A DNA stretch of 64,000 nucleotides. It comes from Acidobacteriota bacterium. GTDB taxonomy: Bacteria; Acidobacteriota; Vicinamibacteria; Vicinamibacterales; SCN-69-37. The translations under genes and the position numbers were made by a program. The DNA lies in contig QGVF01000003.1 of the NCBI GenBank assembly GCA_003242705.1, positions 1 to 64,000 of the forward strand, written 5' to 3'. This document shows, one piece after another, positions 19,687-28,615 of the stretch. Positions within the stretch are counted from its first letter, which is position 1. The number at the start of each line of letters is the position of its first letter. Below the pieces are notes generated by a model that searched no databases, was not told the DNA's origin, and worked only from the letters and a program-made list of their open reading frames with translations.

Positions 19687-21846
19687 TCAGTAGCGCGCCG
19701 TTTCGAGCACGGCTGCGAGCACGTCGGCCGATCCCGGCAGGATCGCTTCCTCCAGGTCCGGGTGATAGGCGACCGGCGTGTCCATGGCCGCCACGCGTCG
19801 CACCGGCGCGTCGAGGTGCTCGAACAGATCGCCGGCAATCCGCGCGGCAATCTCGGCGCCGAAGCCGCACGTCAGCTGGTCTTCGTGCGCGACGACCACG
19901 CGGTTCGTGCGCCGGACCGCGGCCGCGATGCCGGCCCAGTCGAAGGGCTGAATCGTGCGCAGGTCGAGGACCATGACGCTCACGCCCTCCTTCTCGGCCT
20001 GCTGCGCGGCCAGCAGCGACCGCTGGACGAGCGCGCCCCAGGTGATGACGACGACGTCGCTGCCGTCGCGGCGCACGGCGGCCCTGCCGAACGGGATGGT
20101 GTAGTCCCGGCCGGGATAGGGCGCCTTGTTGTAGGTCTGGCGGTAGAGGTGCTTGTGCTCGAGGAAGAGGACGGGGTCGTCGCTGCGGATGGCCGTCCGT
20201 AGCAGACCCGCCGCGTCCTCGGCGTTCGACGGATACGCGATGCGCAGCCCCGGGCAATGCGCGAAGATGCTCTCGCCCGACTGGCTGTGGTAAATCGATC
20301 CGCCCTTCAGATAGCCGCCGATGGCGGCGCGGACCACCATCGGGCACGAGAAGGCGTTGTTCGAGCGATAACGCAGCATCGACACTTCGTCGCGCAGCTG
20401 CATCATCGCGGGCCAGATGTAGTCGAAGAACTGGATCTCGACGACGGGCTTGAGGCCACGCGTCGCCATGCCGCAGGCGCGACCGACGATGGCCGCCTCG
20501 GCGAGCGTCGAGTTGAACACCCGATCCGATCCGAACTGACGCTGCAGGCCGAGCGTCACCTTGAAGACGCCGCCCTTGCCGGTGCACTCGTCGAGGTTCT
20601 CCTCGCGCGTCGCGTCGGCCACGTCCTCGCCAAAGACGACGATGCGCGGGTTGGCGGCCATCTCGTCCTTCAGCGTGCGGTTGATGAGCGCGACCATCGT
20701 TTCGGCCGGCCCGTCGGGCGCCGGCTCGGCGTCGAACGCCGACGAGGTCGGGTCGACCGTCGGCGAATACACGTACAGGCCCGCCGTCGACGGCGCCGGC
20801 GTCGGCGCCTTCAGCGCCGAGTCGGCCGCCTCGGCCACTTCGCGATCGACGCTGCGGGCGATCTCGGAGAGGTCGTCGTCGGTGGCGTAGCCGCGCTCAC
20901 GGAGCAGCGCGGCGAGCCGCGCGATCGGATCGCGCTTCGCTTCCTCCTCGCGCTCCTGTTCCGTCTTGTAGTGCCGTTCGTCGTCGGAGTGCGAGTGCGA
21001 GTACGGCCGGATGACCGACGCATGCACCAGCGCGGGGCCGTGCCGCTCGCGGCACCAGGCCACGGCCTCGGACATGGCGTGGTAGCTCGCCTCGATGTCG
21101 GTGCCGTCGCAGCGGACGACCTTCAGGTGCGGGAACGCGCTGACGAGCTGCGAAATGCTGCCGCCGGCCGTCTGCGCCTCGATCGGGACGGAGATGGCGT
21201 AGCCGTTGTCCTCGACGAGGAAGACCACGGGCAGCTGCCGCAGGCACGCGACGTTGAGCGATTCCCAGAACTCGCCCTCGCTCGTCGCGCCGTCGCCCAC
21301 CGAGACGTACACGACCTCGTCGGCCTGGAAGCGCTGCTGCCGGTCCGGAATGGCCGTGACGCGTTCGTAGATCAGGCCGGCTTCGGCGCAGCCGACGGCA
21401 TGCAGGCACTGCGTGCCCGTGGCGCTCGACTGCGACACGATGTGCTTCGCCGGGTCGCCCCAGTGCGACGGCATCTGCCGGCCGCCGCTCGTGGGATCCT
21501 CCGACGACCCGACGCCGGCGAGGAACATTTCGCGCGGCGTCATCCCGAGCGTCAGGCAGAGTGCGCGATCGCGGTAGTACGGGTAGAACCAGTCGTAGCC
21601 GGGGCGCAGCACGCTGCCGGCCGCCACGAGGATCGCCTCGTGTCCGGCGCCGCTGATCTGGAAGTAGATGCGGCTCTGGTTCTTGAGCTGGATCTCCTTG
21701 TCGTCGATGCGCCTCGAGAGCAGCATCAGCCGGTACATGCGCAGGAGATCGTCGCGCGTGAGGACGTCAGGCCCGGTGGGCGCCGGGTGTGCGACGTTCG
21801 GCGTTGGCTGTAGCGCGGCGCGCCGCGACAACGTGCTGGTCTTCAT
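19687..21846 (-). CDS. Fused alpha-beta E1 component of a 2-oxoacid dehydrogenase complex
   Basis: 719 aa, roughly the sum of separate E1-alpha and E1-beta chains. Residues about 28-365 are alpha: thiamine-diphosphate motif G184-D-G ... E212-D-N, plus the phosphorylation-loop sequence [13 protein letters not shown] that positions the lipoyl-lysine. A Pro/Ala/Ser linker (about 345-385) joins the beta half ([45 protein letters not shown]), ending with the C-terminal transketolase domain. The enzyme decarboxylates a 2-oxoacid, probably branched-chain, and passes the acyl group to E2. No E2 or E3 gene is next to it. GGAGGGGG lies about ten bases before the ATG. Confidence 0.9.
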   Translation of the reverse strand: MKTSTLSRRAALQPTPNVAHPAPTGPDVLTRDDLLRMYRLMLLSRRIDDKEIQLKNQSRIYFQISGAGHEAILVAAGSVLRPGYDWFYPYYRDRALCLTLGMTPREMFLAGVGSSEDPTSGGRQMPSHWGDPAKHIVSQSSATGTQCLHAVGCAEAGLIYERVTAIPDRQQRFQADEVVYVSVGDGATSEGEFWESLNVACLRQLPVVFLVEDNGYAISVPIEAQTAGGSISQLVSAFPHLKVVRCDGTDIEASYHAMSEAVAWCRERHGPALVHASVIRPYSHSHSDDERHYKTEQEREEEAKRDPIARLAALLRERGYATDDDLSEIARSVDREVAEAADSALKAPTPAPSTAGLYVYSPTVDPTSSAFDAEPAPDGPAETMVALINRTLKDEMAANPRIVVFGEDVADATREENLDECTGKGGVFKVTLGLQRQFGSDRVFNSTLAEAAIVGRACGMATRGLKPVVEIQFFDYIWPAMMQLRDEVSMLRYRSNNAFSCPMVVRAAIGGYLKGGSIYHSQSGESIFAHCPGLRIAYPSNAEDAAGLLRTAIRSDDPVLFLEHKHLYRQTYNKAPYPGRDYTIPFGRAAVRRDGSDVVVITWGALVQRSLLAAQQAEKEGVSVMVLDLRTIQPFDWAGIAAAVRRTNRVVVAHEDQLTCGFGAEIAARIAGDLFEHLDAPVRRVAAMDTPVAYHPDLEEAILPGSADVLAAVLETARY

Positions 21847-21872
21847 CCGGAAACAACCCCCTCCGGCCGTGT

Positions 21873-21902
21873 CTGACGCCCGTCAAACCGCTCGATTATA
21901 CT
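21873..21902 (+). promoter_or_regulatory. Probable sigma-70-type promoter of the cupin gene
   Basis: CTGACG (21873-21878) and TATACT (21897-21902) are separated by 18 bases, about 16 bases before the ATG at 21919. The hexamers match the consensus at four and five positions. Confidence 0.45.
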
Positions 21903-21918
21903 CCCCGATATCCGGCCG

Positions 21919-22269
21919 ATGAGTTCACGCATTGTCCGATACCGCTGGGACGAAATCCAGCTTGACAAGGTCACCGAAATGGTGGCCTGCAAGACGCTCG
22001 GCGGGGCCGAGCTCGAGCTCACGCAGGCCTATTTCAAGAAGGGCACGCGCGTGCCGCTGCATGCACACCCGGACGAGCGCCTGCTCTACGTGCTGCAGGG
22101 CGTCGTCCGCGTCGTGACCGGGGCCGACGATGCGACGCTGCGCGAGGGTGAGCTGCTCGTGCTGCCGGCCGGCGTCGAGCACCAGGCCGAGGTTTTCGAC
22201 GATACGTTCGTGCTGACGGTCGGCCGCCGCCGGCCTGTGCCTGACGGCGGTTCCGACGCCGGTCAGTGA
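21919..22269 (+). CDS. Small single-domain cupin protein
   Basis: 116 aa, ATG at 21919. A single conserved beta-barrel cupin: motif 1 around GTRVPLHAHPDERLLYVLQG (His-x-His and a Glu as likely metal ligands) and motif 2 around LREGELLVLPAGVEHQAEVFDD (His ligand). Such proteins bind a divalent metal and may act as dioxygenases, isomerases or sugar-binding sensors; the substrate cannot be told. It is divergent from the E1 fusion and its 3' end overlaps the rhomboid gene by 7 bp, so it is a lone short transcript. Confidence 0.82.
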   Translation: MSSRIVRYRWDEIQLDKVTEMVACKTLGGAELELTQAYFKKGTRVPLHAHPDERLLYVLQGVVRVVTGADDATLREGELLVLPAGVEHQAEVFDDTFVLTVGRRRPVPDGGSDAGQ

Positions 22270-23006
22270 ATCCTGTCGTTCCAGTAGTCGCGGCCGCCGC
22301 GGTGCACGTTGAAGCGGCGGCGCAGGCGATCCATCTTCCGGCGCGCCATCTGCCGTCGCAGCTCGAGCAGCAGGTTGCCCGGCCCCTTCAGGTACAGCCA
22401 GCCGACGACGAGCCCGCCCAGATGCGCAACGCTGGCGACCGGTCCTCCTGCGGCGCTGACGGCCGACAGGAAGGCGATGGCGCCGATGATCAGCACGAAG
22501 ACCCGCGCCTTGAGCGGGAAGATGAACATGAACAGGATTTCGCGGTACGGGAAGATCAGCGCCCACGCCATCAGCAGGCCGTAGACCGCGCCCGACGCGC
22601 CGATCGTCGTCGTGTAGTAGAGCCGGCTCGCCGCCTCGAACGGCAGCAGCGCCGCGACGAGCGTGCATGCGGCCGCGCCCACGCCGCAGACGAAGTAGTA
22701 CTTCACGAAGAACGGCGTGCCCCAGCGCCGCTCGAGCTCCACGCCGAACATCCACACCGCCAGCATGTTGAACAGGATGTGGCCGATCGATCGCGGCGCA
22801 TGGACGAACAGGTACGTGAACGGCTGCCAGAGGTAGCCGCGGCCGAAGACGTCGGCCGGCGACAGTCCCAGCCATCCCACCGTCAGCGCCGGCGCCACGA
22901 GCGTCACGAGGAACATCGCGACGTTGACGATGATGATCAGCCTGACCGCCGGCGTGATCGGGCCGGGGCCGAACGAGATCGCCGTCGACGAAGGATAGGG
23001 GCGCAC
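22263..23006 (-). CDS. Rhomboid-family intramembrane serine protease
   Basis: 247 aa, GTG start. Six membrane segments with the family catalytic pair: Ser138 in IGASGAVYGLL (GxSG) and His195 in SVAHLGGLVVGW; HxxxN (H77-I-L-F-N80) in the second helix stabilises the oxyanion. The C-terminal tail (about 35 residues) is basic and cytoplasmic. Rhomboids cut membrane proteins within or near the bilayer. No substrate is suggested by its neighbours (cupin downstream, murJ upstream-side 80 bases away and starting far upstream on the same strand), and it probably follows murJ on one transcript. Confidence 0.92.
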   Translation of the reverse strand: MRPYPSSTAISFGPGPITPAVRLIIIVNVAMFLVTLVAPALTVGWLGLSPADVFGRGYLWQPFTYLFVHAPRSIGHILFNMLAVWMFGVELERRWGTPFFVKYYFVCGVGAAACTLVAALLPFEAASRLYYTTTIGASGAVYGLLMAWALIFPYREILFMFIFPLKARVFVLIIGAIAFLSAVSAAGGPVASVAHLGGLVVGWLYLKGPGNLLLELRRQMARRKMDRLRRRFNVHRGGRDYWNDRIH

Positions 23007-23085
23007 CGGGCCATCGTAGCGGAGTACGCGGCCGGCGTCGAAGGTCGTCGGTCGCCCGGATCGATTGAGCGCGGAATCGCGGCGT

Positions 23086-24651
23086 CTAACGGATGAATCG
23101 CGCGCTCAGGCGGGCGGCCGCGATCCGCAGTTCATCGATGCGCAGCAGCCACGCGGAGGCGCCGAACACGACGATGGCCGCACCTATCGTCAGGCCCACG
23201 CGCACGGCGCGCAGCACGAGCGTGTCGCCCGACAGCGTCGCGCGGAGCACCGAATCGATCCACCAGGCCGCCGCCGCCATCACGAGCGAGGCAAGCGTGA
23301 TGCGGAGGAGCGACCAGACGAGCCGCGGCCCGTCGACGCCGCCGATGCGCCGCGCGAGCATCACCAGGAGCAGCAGCGCATTGACGTTGGCCGCGATGGC
23401 CGTGCCGAGCGCAAGGCCCGTGAAGCCCATGATCGCGTTCAGCGTGAGGTTCAGGACGAGGTTCGTGCCGATCGTGACGAGGCTGATTGTGATGGGCGTG
23501 CGCGCGTCCTTCATCGCGTAGAAGCAGGGCGACGCGATCTTCACCACCGAGTAGCCGACAATGCCCGGCGCGTAGAAGAACAGCGCCGCCGCGGTGATTG
23601 CCGTCGACGTAGCGTCGAAGGCACCGCGCTCGAACAGCAGCTCGATGATCGGCGCGGCCAGCACCATCAGGCCGACCGTGGCAGGCACGCTCAGCACCAG
23701 CATGAGCCGGATACCCGACGAAACCGTCGCGCGCATGTCGTCGTGGCGGCCCGCAGCCGCGTGGCGGGAGATTTCGGGCACGGCTGCCGTCGCGATCGCC
23801 ACGCCGATGATGCCGATTGGCATGTAGATCATCCGGAAGGCGTACTGCAGGGCGGCCACGGCGCCCGGCTCGGCCGTGGCCAGCACCGTGTTCACGAACA
23901 GGTTCACCTGGGCGGCCGCGACCCCGATCGTGCCCGGGCCCATCAGCAGCAGCACCTCACGCAGGCCGGGATCCTTCGGATCGAGCACCCACCGGTGCCG
24001 GTAGCCGAGCCCGCGCAGCGTCGGCACCTGCGCCACCACCTGCGCCAGGCCGCCCGTCAGCATGCCGGCCGACAGCGCCATTGCCGGCTCGACGCCGATG
24101 TGCATGAACCACGGCGTCAGAATCGCCGTGCAGGCGATGAAGCACACGTTGAACAGCGCGGGCGAAATGGCCGGCACGAAGAAGTGCCGGAAACCGTTCA
24201 GCATGCCCATCAGCGCGGCGGCGACCGCGATGAGCGTGAGAAACGGCATGTTCACCTGCGTCAGGCGGACCGTCAGGCTCAGTGCCTCGGGATCCTCGAA
24301 CTGCGTGTAGGCCCTGACCAGCGGATCCGCAAACACGACGGCCAGGACGACGAGCACGCCCGTCAGGATGAGCAGGCCATTGAGAACCTGGGCTCCGAGC
24401 CGGAACGCCGCCTCGCGGCCGTCCTGTTCGAGCCGACGCGTGAAGGTCGGCACGAAGGCCGCACTCATGGCGCCTTCGGCGAACAGATCGCGAAGCAGCG
24501 TGGGAATGCGGGTGGCGACGCCGAAGGCGTCGGCGGCCATCCCGGTCCCGAAAAACGCGCCCTGCACGACATCCCGGACCAGACCGAGGACCCGGCTGGT
24601 CAGTGTGGCAATCCCGACCGTGCCGGCCGAACGAGCCAGACGGGAACTCAT
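23086..24651 (-). CDS. murJ: Lipid II flippase MurJ
   Basis: 521 aa, about 14 membrane helices, the MVF/MOP layout. Family landmarks: SRVLGLVRDVVQGAFFGTG near the N-terminus, RIPTLLRDLFAEGAMSAAFVPTF, and GIVGYSVVKIASPCFYAMKDARTP in the second half. It moves lipid II to the outer face of the inner membrane for peptidoglycan synthesis, serving the FtsI/MurE pathway encoded at 58-64 kb. The gene starts 67 bases after a perfect 20-bp palindrome and about 100 bases after the yqeY terminator, so it has its own control region. Confidence 0.94.
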   Translation of the reverse strand: MSSRLARSAGTVGIATLTSRVLGLVRDVVQGAFFGTGMAADAFGVATRIPTLLRDLFAEGAMSAAFVPTFTRRLEQDGREAAFRLGAQVLNGLLILTGVLVVLAVVFADPLVRAYTQFEDPEALSLTVRLTQVNMPFLTLIAVAAALMGMLNGFRHFFVPAISPALFNVCFIACTAILTPWFMHIGVEPAMALSAGMLTGGLAQVVAQVPTLRGLGYRHRWVLDPKDPGLREVLLLMGPGTIGVAAAQVNLFVNTVLATAEPGAVAALQYAFRMIYMPIGIIGVAIATAAVPEISRHAAAGRHDDMRATVSSGIRLMLVLSVPATVGLMVLAAPIIELLFERGAFDATSTAITAAALFFYAPGIVGYSVVKIASPCFYAMKDARTPITISLVTIGTNLVLNLTLNAIMGFTGLALGTAIAANVNALLLLVMLARRIGGVDGPRLVWSLLRITLASLVMAAAAWWIDSVLRATLSGDTLVLRAVRVGLTIGAAIVVFGASAWLLRIDELRIAAARLSARFIR

Positions 24652-24717
24652 CGGGAAGCCGCGGACGTCGGGCCGCGATCGTGCATGGGTGGAAGCGTGC
24701 GCGGTGCCAAGGCGAGA

Positions 24718-24737
24718 CCGCCCGGGATCCCGGGCGG
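24718..24737. repeat. Perfect 20-bp palindrome upstream of murJ
   Basis: CCGCCCGGGATCCCGGGCGG reads identically on both strands. It lies between the yqeY terminator and the murJ start. With no loop it is a poor RNA hairpin, so a protein-binding site is possible; its GC content could also make it a chance feature. Confidence 0.6.
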
Positions 24738-24751
24738 CCGAAGCGTACCGG

Positions 24752-24790
24752 AAAAAAGTAGGGGCCTCAACCCCTGCGATTGAGGCCCCT
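24752..24790 (-). terminator. Intrinsic terminator after yqeY
   Basis: AGGGGCCTCAA (24760-24770) pairs perfectly with TTGAGGCCCCT (24780-24790), an 11-bp stem with a nine-base loop, followed on the minus strand by ACTTTTTTCC. It lies 74 bases after the yqeY stop and separates it from murJ. Confidence 0.9.
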
Positions 24791-24864
24791 GCCCGGAGGA
24801 TGGATGAGAGGCTCTAACGTGCCTTCACCCCCTTAGACGTCGTTCCCCTCCGGTTGGTTGGGCG

Positions 24865-25317
24865 TCAGCGCGCCAGACGGGCCTTGACGGCCTCGCTGAG
24901 GCTCCGGCCGTCGACCGAGTAGCCCGCGAGCTTCGGCTGGACCGCCTTCATCACCTTGCCCATGTCCTTCGGTCCGGCCGCACCGGTCTCGGCAATGGCC
25001 GCGTCGATGGCCCGGGCAATGGTCGCCTCGTCGGCGGCCGGCGGCAGGTAGCGCTGAAGCAGCTCGATTTCGGCCTCCTCCTTCGCGGCAAGCTCGGGAC
25101 GACCGCCCGCCCGGAACTGCTCGGCGCTCTCGCGTCGCTGCTTGACGAGCGACTGGACCACCTGCACGGCCTCGGCGTCGTCGAGCGGGCGTTTCCGCTC
25201 GACTTCGCGGTTCGTCAGCGCCGTCTTGAGCATGCGCAGCGGGCCGAGCGACGCCTGGTCGCGGCTCTTCATGGCCTCGGCGATGTCTTTGCTCACGCGT
25301 TCGATGAGGCTGGACAT
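24865..25317 (-). CDS. yqeY: GatB/YqeY-domain protein
   Basis: 150 aa. Full-length YqeY-type protein: N-terminal MSSLIERVSKDIAEAMKSRD, central VVQSLVKQRRESAEQF, then AAKEEAEIELLQRYLPP and the C-terminal GKVMKAVQPKLAGYSVDGRSLSEAVKARL. It is the tRNA-tail-binding helical domain shared with GatB; in bacteria it is often encoded beside rpsU or in translation operons and may influence tRNA-dependent amidation. Here its upstream neighbour is a glycosyltransferase, 66 bases away, and rpsU is not present. A strong terminator follows. Confidence 0.93.
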   Translation of the reverse strand: MSSLIERVSKDIAEAMKSRDQASLGPLRMLKTALTNREVERKRPLDDAEAVQVVQSLVKQRRESAEQFRAGGRPELAAKEEAEIELLQRYLPPAADEATIARAIDAAIAETGAAGPKDMGKVMKAVQPKLAGYSVDGRSLSEAVKARLAR

Positions 25318-25383
25318 GCCTTGAGGATACAGGAGGCCGGGTGGCCCGGCGCGACAACCGGCGTCAGGCGCGGCCGGAACGTG

Positions 25384-26544
25384 TCAGGCCTGACCGGCAA
25401 TCCTGGTGTAGAGCGCGAGGTAGGCGTCGCGCACGGCGGCCGGTCCGAATCGGGCCGCGACGAGCGCGCGCGTGTCTTCGGTGGTTCGCCGCGGACGCTC
25501 GAGCGCGGCCGTCAGCTCCGCCGTCAGGCCGTCGACGTCGCCCCGAGGGACCACCCGGACATCCTGGCCGAACAGGGCGTGGAGTTCGACGCCGCCTGGA
25601 TGATCGGTTGAGACGACCGGCGTGCCCGCCGCGAGCGCCTCGACCGCCACGGTCGGCAGCGCCTCGAGATCGGACGGCAGCGCGAAGACGTCGGCGACGG
25701 CGGCGTAGCGCGCCACCTGGTCGTTCGGTACGAGGCCCGCGAAGGTGACGGCGTGGGCGATGCCTGCCGCCTCGGCGCGTGCCTCGAGCGTCACACGGAG
25801 CGGTCCGGTTCCGCAGAAGACAAGCCGGACGTCGCGGCGCACGGCGGCGATGCGCGCGAAGGCGTCGATCAGGTGATGCTGGCCGGCCAGCGGGTGCAGG
25901 CGCTTCACGTTGAGGACGACGTGCGGCTCGGCGATACCGAGCTCTCGCCGCCAGTGCTCGCGCGTGGCGTCGTCGACGACCCGGAAGGCGTCCGACACCG
26001 GAGGGTAGATCACGTGCAGCCCGTCGCGTTCGAGGCCGAGCTCCCGGGCGCGGTCGAGCAGGCGCTGACTGTAGAAGGTGACGGCGCGCGCATCGTGATA
26101 GGCGCGCGTGAAGGGGTCGAAGAGCGGCCGGCGTCGATAGTGCCAGATCTCGGTGCCGTAGAGCGTGAGCACCGTCGGGATGCCGCGCCGCTTCGCCCAC
26201 GCCGAGGCCACTTCGACGATGAGGCCGTTGCTGTGCAGGTGCACGATGTCGGCATTCCGCGCAACCTCGTCGAGCGCCGTCGTGATCGATCGCGTGCGGC
26301 GGAGCGTGTCGATGCGGAGCGCACGCAGCAGCGGCGACGACGAGCGGGCGCGCGTGCGGCGCACCGTGCCGGGCAGATCGGCCGCGTGGTCGCGACCCGC
26401 CGCGGTTCCCGTCTGTCCGCCTGCCTGAGTCACGAAAGCTACGTTGTGGCCGAGCTCGTGACTCCAGCGGCCGACGTGCGCGGGCAGCAGCGCGTTGGCG
26501 GCCTGATCCGGGGGCAGATGCGGCGAGACGTGACAGATGCGCAT
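25384..26544 (-). CDS. GT4-family glycosyltransferase
   Basis: 386 aa from the ATG at 26542-26544, sharing one base with the deacetylase stop (TGATG). GT-B fold: N-terminal half starts MRICHVSPHLPPDQAANALL; the C-terminal donor half has LNVKRLHPLAGQHHLIDAF, VPNDQVARYAAVADVFALPSDLEALPTVAVEALAAGTPVVSTDHPGG with the E-x7-E-like nucleotide-sugar motif (E...E in SDLEALPTVAVEAL). Predicted to use a nucleotide sugar in the cytoplasm to extend a lipid-linked or surface glycan. It is the last gene of a five-gene unit: GT-C, methyltransferase, GNAT, deacetylase, GT4. Confidence 0.88.
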   Translation of the reverse strand: MRICHVSPHLPPDQAANALLPAHVGRWSHELGHNVAFVTQAGGQTGTAAGRDHAADLPGTVRRTRARSSSPLLRALRIDTLRRTRSITTALDEVARNADIVHLHSNGLIVEVASAWAKRRGIPTVLTLYGTEIWHYRRRPLFDPFTRAYHDARAVTFYSQRLLDRARELGLERDGLHVIYPPVSDAFRVVDDATREHWRRELGIAEPHVVLNVKRLHPLAGQHHLIDAFARIAAVRRDVRLVFCGTGPLRVTLEARAEAAGIAHAVTFAGLVPNDQVARYAAVADVFALPSDLEALPTVAVEALAAGTPVVSTDHPGGVELHALFGQDVRVVPRGDVDGLTAELTAALERPRRTTEDTRALVAARFGPAAVRDAYLALYTRIAGQA

Positions 26545-27542
26545 CAGCAGGCGGGCTCTGCGGCCGCCGTCGCCCGACGCTCGAACCGGTCGGCGTACTC
26601 CACGAACGTCAGCGGCTCGGCGTTGAGCTCGGACATGGCGCGGGTGAGATAGCCGCCCAGCCGATCGAAGAAGGCCGCCACTTCGTCGTCGGTGCGGTTG
26701 TACGGGCTGCCGCCCGGGATCACTTCGCTCGAATGAAACAGCAGGTTCAGGATGGGCACGCCGCGCCGGACGAGCTGCCGCGACAGGCCCATCATGGCGT
26801 CGGCGGTCATGAAAGTCGGCCGGAGCGAGCGGACCGTGGCGATGCGCGCCAGCCGCAGCAGGCGCCGCGTGTGATACGGCCAGGGCGCGCGTCCATAGAG
26901 CCGCTCGATGGCGCGCGGCACGGTCCGGTCGAGCGCCGCCGAGACCGGCAGCTCGAGCACGCGGCTCGATCCGGGCGTCGTGGCCGAGTCGTACGCGAGA
27001 TAGTACGGATGCGCGGGCGCGTCGACGAAGTCGGGCCCGCCCTTGTGCGCCTCGTAGAAGAGCGGCGTGACGCTCGAATCGATGCGGTAGCCGTGCCGCT
27101 CGAGCGGCGCGACGTGCCGGGCGCAGAAGCCGAAGCGTCCCGAGCGATACGAGACGGGTGCGGTCCCGACGGCATCGGCGATGGCGGCGGTGAGCGAGTC
27201 GAGCTGCGCGTCGAACCGGTCGTCGGACAGCCACGACGCGTAGGGATGGCGGTCGACGTCTTCGGGCTCGAACGGCGGCGTTTCCCAGGCATGGTGATGC
27301 GCGCCGATCTCGCAGTCGCCGCGTGCCAGCAGCCGGCGCAGGACCGCCGCCGACTCGGGGTCGCGGACGACCGGATAGGTCACCACGTACGTCGGGCGCA
27401 CGCCGTGGCGCGCGAAGAAGTCGTGGAGCCGCTCGAGCTCGCGGGTGTTGCGGAACGTCTGGTGGCGGCGCGCTTCGGCGCTCCACTGGTTGTCGCCTTC
27501 GGTATCGATGGCGACGAGCAGCGCCGGACGGGCGATGGTCAT
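26544..27542 (-). CDS. WalW-like polysaccharide deacetylase family protein
   Basis: 332 aa from the ATG at 27542, overlapping the GNAT stop as ATGA. The fold is the NodB-type (beta/alpha) barrel: motif 1 as LLVAIDTEGDNQW (D13, E15), motif 2 as EIGAHHHAWETPPF (His 82-84, the H-x-H-x-W-x-T-P-P variant seen in WalW-like proteins), and motif 3 as YRSGRFGF. A later HSSEVIPGGSPYNR supplies a further conserved His. These enzymes remove N- or O-acetyl groups from sugars; the substrate is likely the glycan made by this cluster. Pairing with a GNAT acyltransferase suggests exchange of the acyl group on an amino sugar. Confidence 0.82.
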   Translation of the reverse strand: MTIARPALLVAIDTEGDNQWSAEARRHQTFRNTRELERLHDFFARHGVRPTYVVTYPVVRDPESAAVLRRLLARGDCEIGAHHHAWETPPFEPEDVDRHPYASWLSDDRFDAQLDSLTAAIADAVGTAPVSYRSGRFGFCARHVAPLERHGYRIDSSVTPLFYEAHKGGPDFVDAPAHPYYLAYDSATTPGSSRVLELPVSAALDRTVPRAIERLYGRAPWPYHTRRLLRLARIATVRSLRPTFMTADAMMGLSRQLVRRGVPILNLLFHSSEVIPGGSPYNRTDDEVAAFFDRLGGYLTRAMSELNAEPLTFVEYADRFERRATAAAEPAC

Positions 27543-28582
27543 CGGTCCTGATCGCTGTCGCCGAGCGTCACGTGCCAGGCCGCCGTCGAGTGGTAGAAGT
27601 CGGGCGGCACTTCGATCGCGTTGATCCGCGCGACGAAGTCCATCGTGGAACGCACCGGGAAGTAGCCCGAACGGCGCAGGAGGCGACGGAAGCCCTCGTG
27701 CGTGGCGAACGTGCGGATCTTGTCGGAATCGGCCGCGCGCGCCTCGCGGTCTACCCAGCGCAGCAGCGTCACGAAGCCAGACGTGTCGTCGGGATCGGCG
27801 AGGAAGTCGACGAGCAGCGTGACGCGCCCGCGCGGCTCCTGGACGTGGCGGTAGACGGCGTAGCCGGCCGGCTCGTTGTCGCGAACGAGCGCAGCGACGC
27901 TGTACCGGACGTGCGGCGGCTGGATGTACTTCCAGTTCAGGTACGGCGCATCGCGGCGCACGGCAAACCGGAACTTCGTCGCGATGCGCTCCCACAGCCG
28001 CGTGAAGCCCTCGTCGAAGTGGCGGATCATCCGGATCTCGCCTTCGAGCGGGCGCGTGCGGGCGACGAGCCGGATCCACGGCAGCGTGATGTAGGAGACG
28101 AACCGGTTGAGCTGCACCGGCCAGTTCGGGCGGCGCAGGGCGCGTCGGCTGAGCGGCTTGACGAGGCAGGGGACGGGGCCGACGTCGGGCCAGTTCAGCT
28201 TCTGGAACAGCCGGTACGACGACTCGGACAGACCGAGGCCGAGCGACGCCCCCGTGTGGCGGTCCCAGGTGCGGAAGAGCATGTCGCCGAGCCCCTGGCG
28301 CTGCCGCTCGGGTGCCACCATCACGTCCATGCCCCACGAGCCGTCGATGTCGCGACCGTCGATCGAGACGCGGACCGGCATCGTGGCGTACTGGCCGATG
28401 ACCGTCGTGCCTTCGCGCGCCAGCCAGATGAGCGGGCCGTCGGGCGGCATGTTCGGGTTGCGCCGGTACTGCCAGTCCCACCGCAGGCGGTTCGCGTCGG
28501 CCGCGTCGGATCCGAAGACCCGGCGGTAGAGCGACTCGACCTGGCGGCGGTCTTCGGAACGGAAGCGATCGATCTCGGCCAT
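27539..28582 (-). CDS. GNAT-family N-acyltransferase
   Basis: 347 aa. The N-terminal half holds a GNAT fold with the acyl-CoA loop VAPERQRQGLGDMLF (Q94-R-Q-G-L-G99) and the following helix. The C-terminal half (about 180-347) looks like a second, degenerate GNAT-like domain (VAALVRDNEPAGYAVYRH), so this is a double-GNAT layout like that of Fem/peptidoglycan-type or glycolipid acyltransferases. It sits between a methyltransferase (33 bases upstream) and the deacetylase (4-bp overlap), arguing for sugar or lipid N-acylation. Substrate unknown. Confidence 0.78.
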   Translation of the reverse strand: MAEIDRFRSEDRRQVESLYRRVFGSDAADANRLRWDWQYRRNPNMPPDGPLIWLAREGTTVIGQYATMPVRVSIDGRDIDGSWGMDVMVAPERQRQGLGDMLFRTWDRHTGASLGLGLSESSYRLFQKLNWPDVGPVPCLVKPLSRRALRRPNWPVQLNRFVSYITLPWIRLVARTRPLEGEIRMIRHFDEGFTRLWERIATKFRFAVRRDAPYLNWKYIQPPHVRYSVAALVRDNEPAGYAVYRHVQEPRGRVTLLVDFLADPDDTSGFVTLLRWVDREARAADSDKIRTFATHEGFRRLLRRSGYFPVRSTMDFVARINAIEVPPDFYHSTAAWHVTLGDSDQDR

Positions 28583-28615
28583 GCGTCGGGCGGGACTCCT
28601 CGAAGCCTGGGCGCG

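Noticed and set aside
20257-21813. Open frame of over 500 codons opposite the E1 fusion
   Set aside because: The minus-strand frame has clear thiamine-diphosphate and transketolase motifs; the plus-strand product is Arg/Val/Ala-rich without any domain.
23065-24783. Open frame of over 570 codons opposite murJ
   Set aside because: Its product is dominated by His/Arg/Gln/Asp repeats, typical of antisense reading in GC-rich DNA; MurJ on the minus strand is unmistakable.
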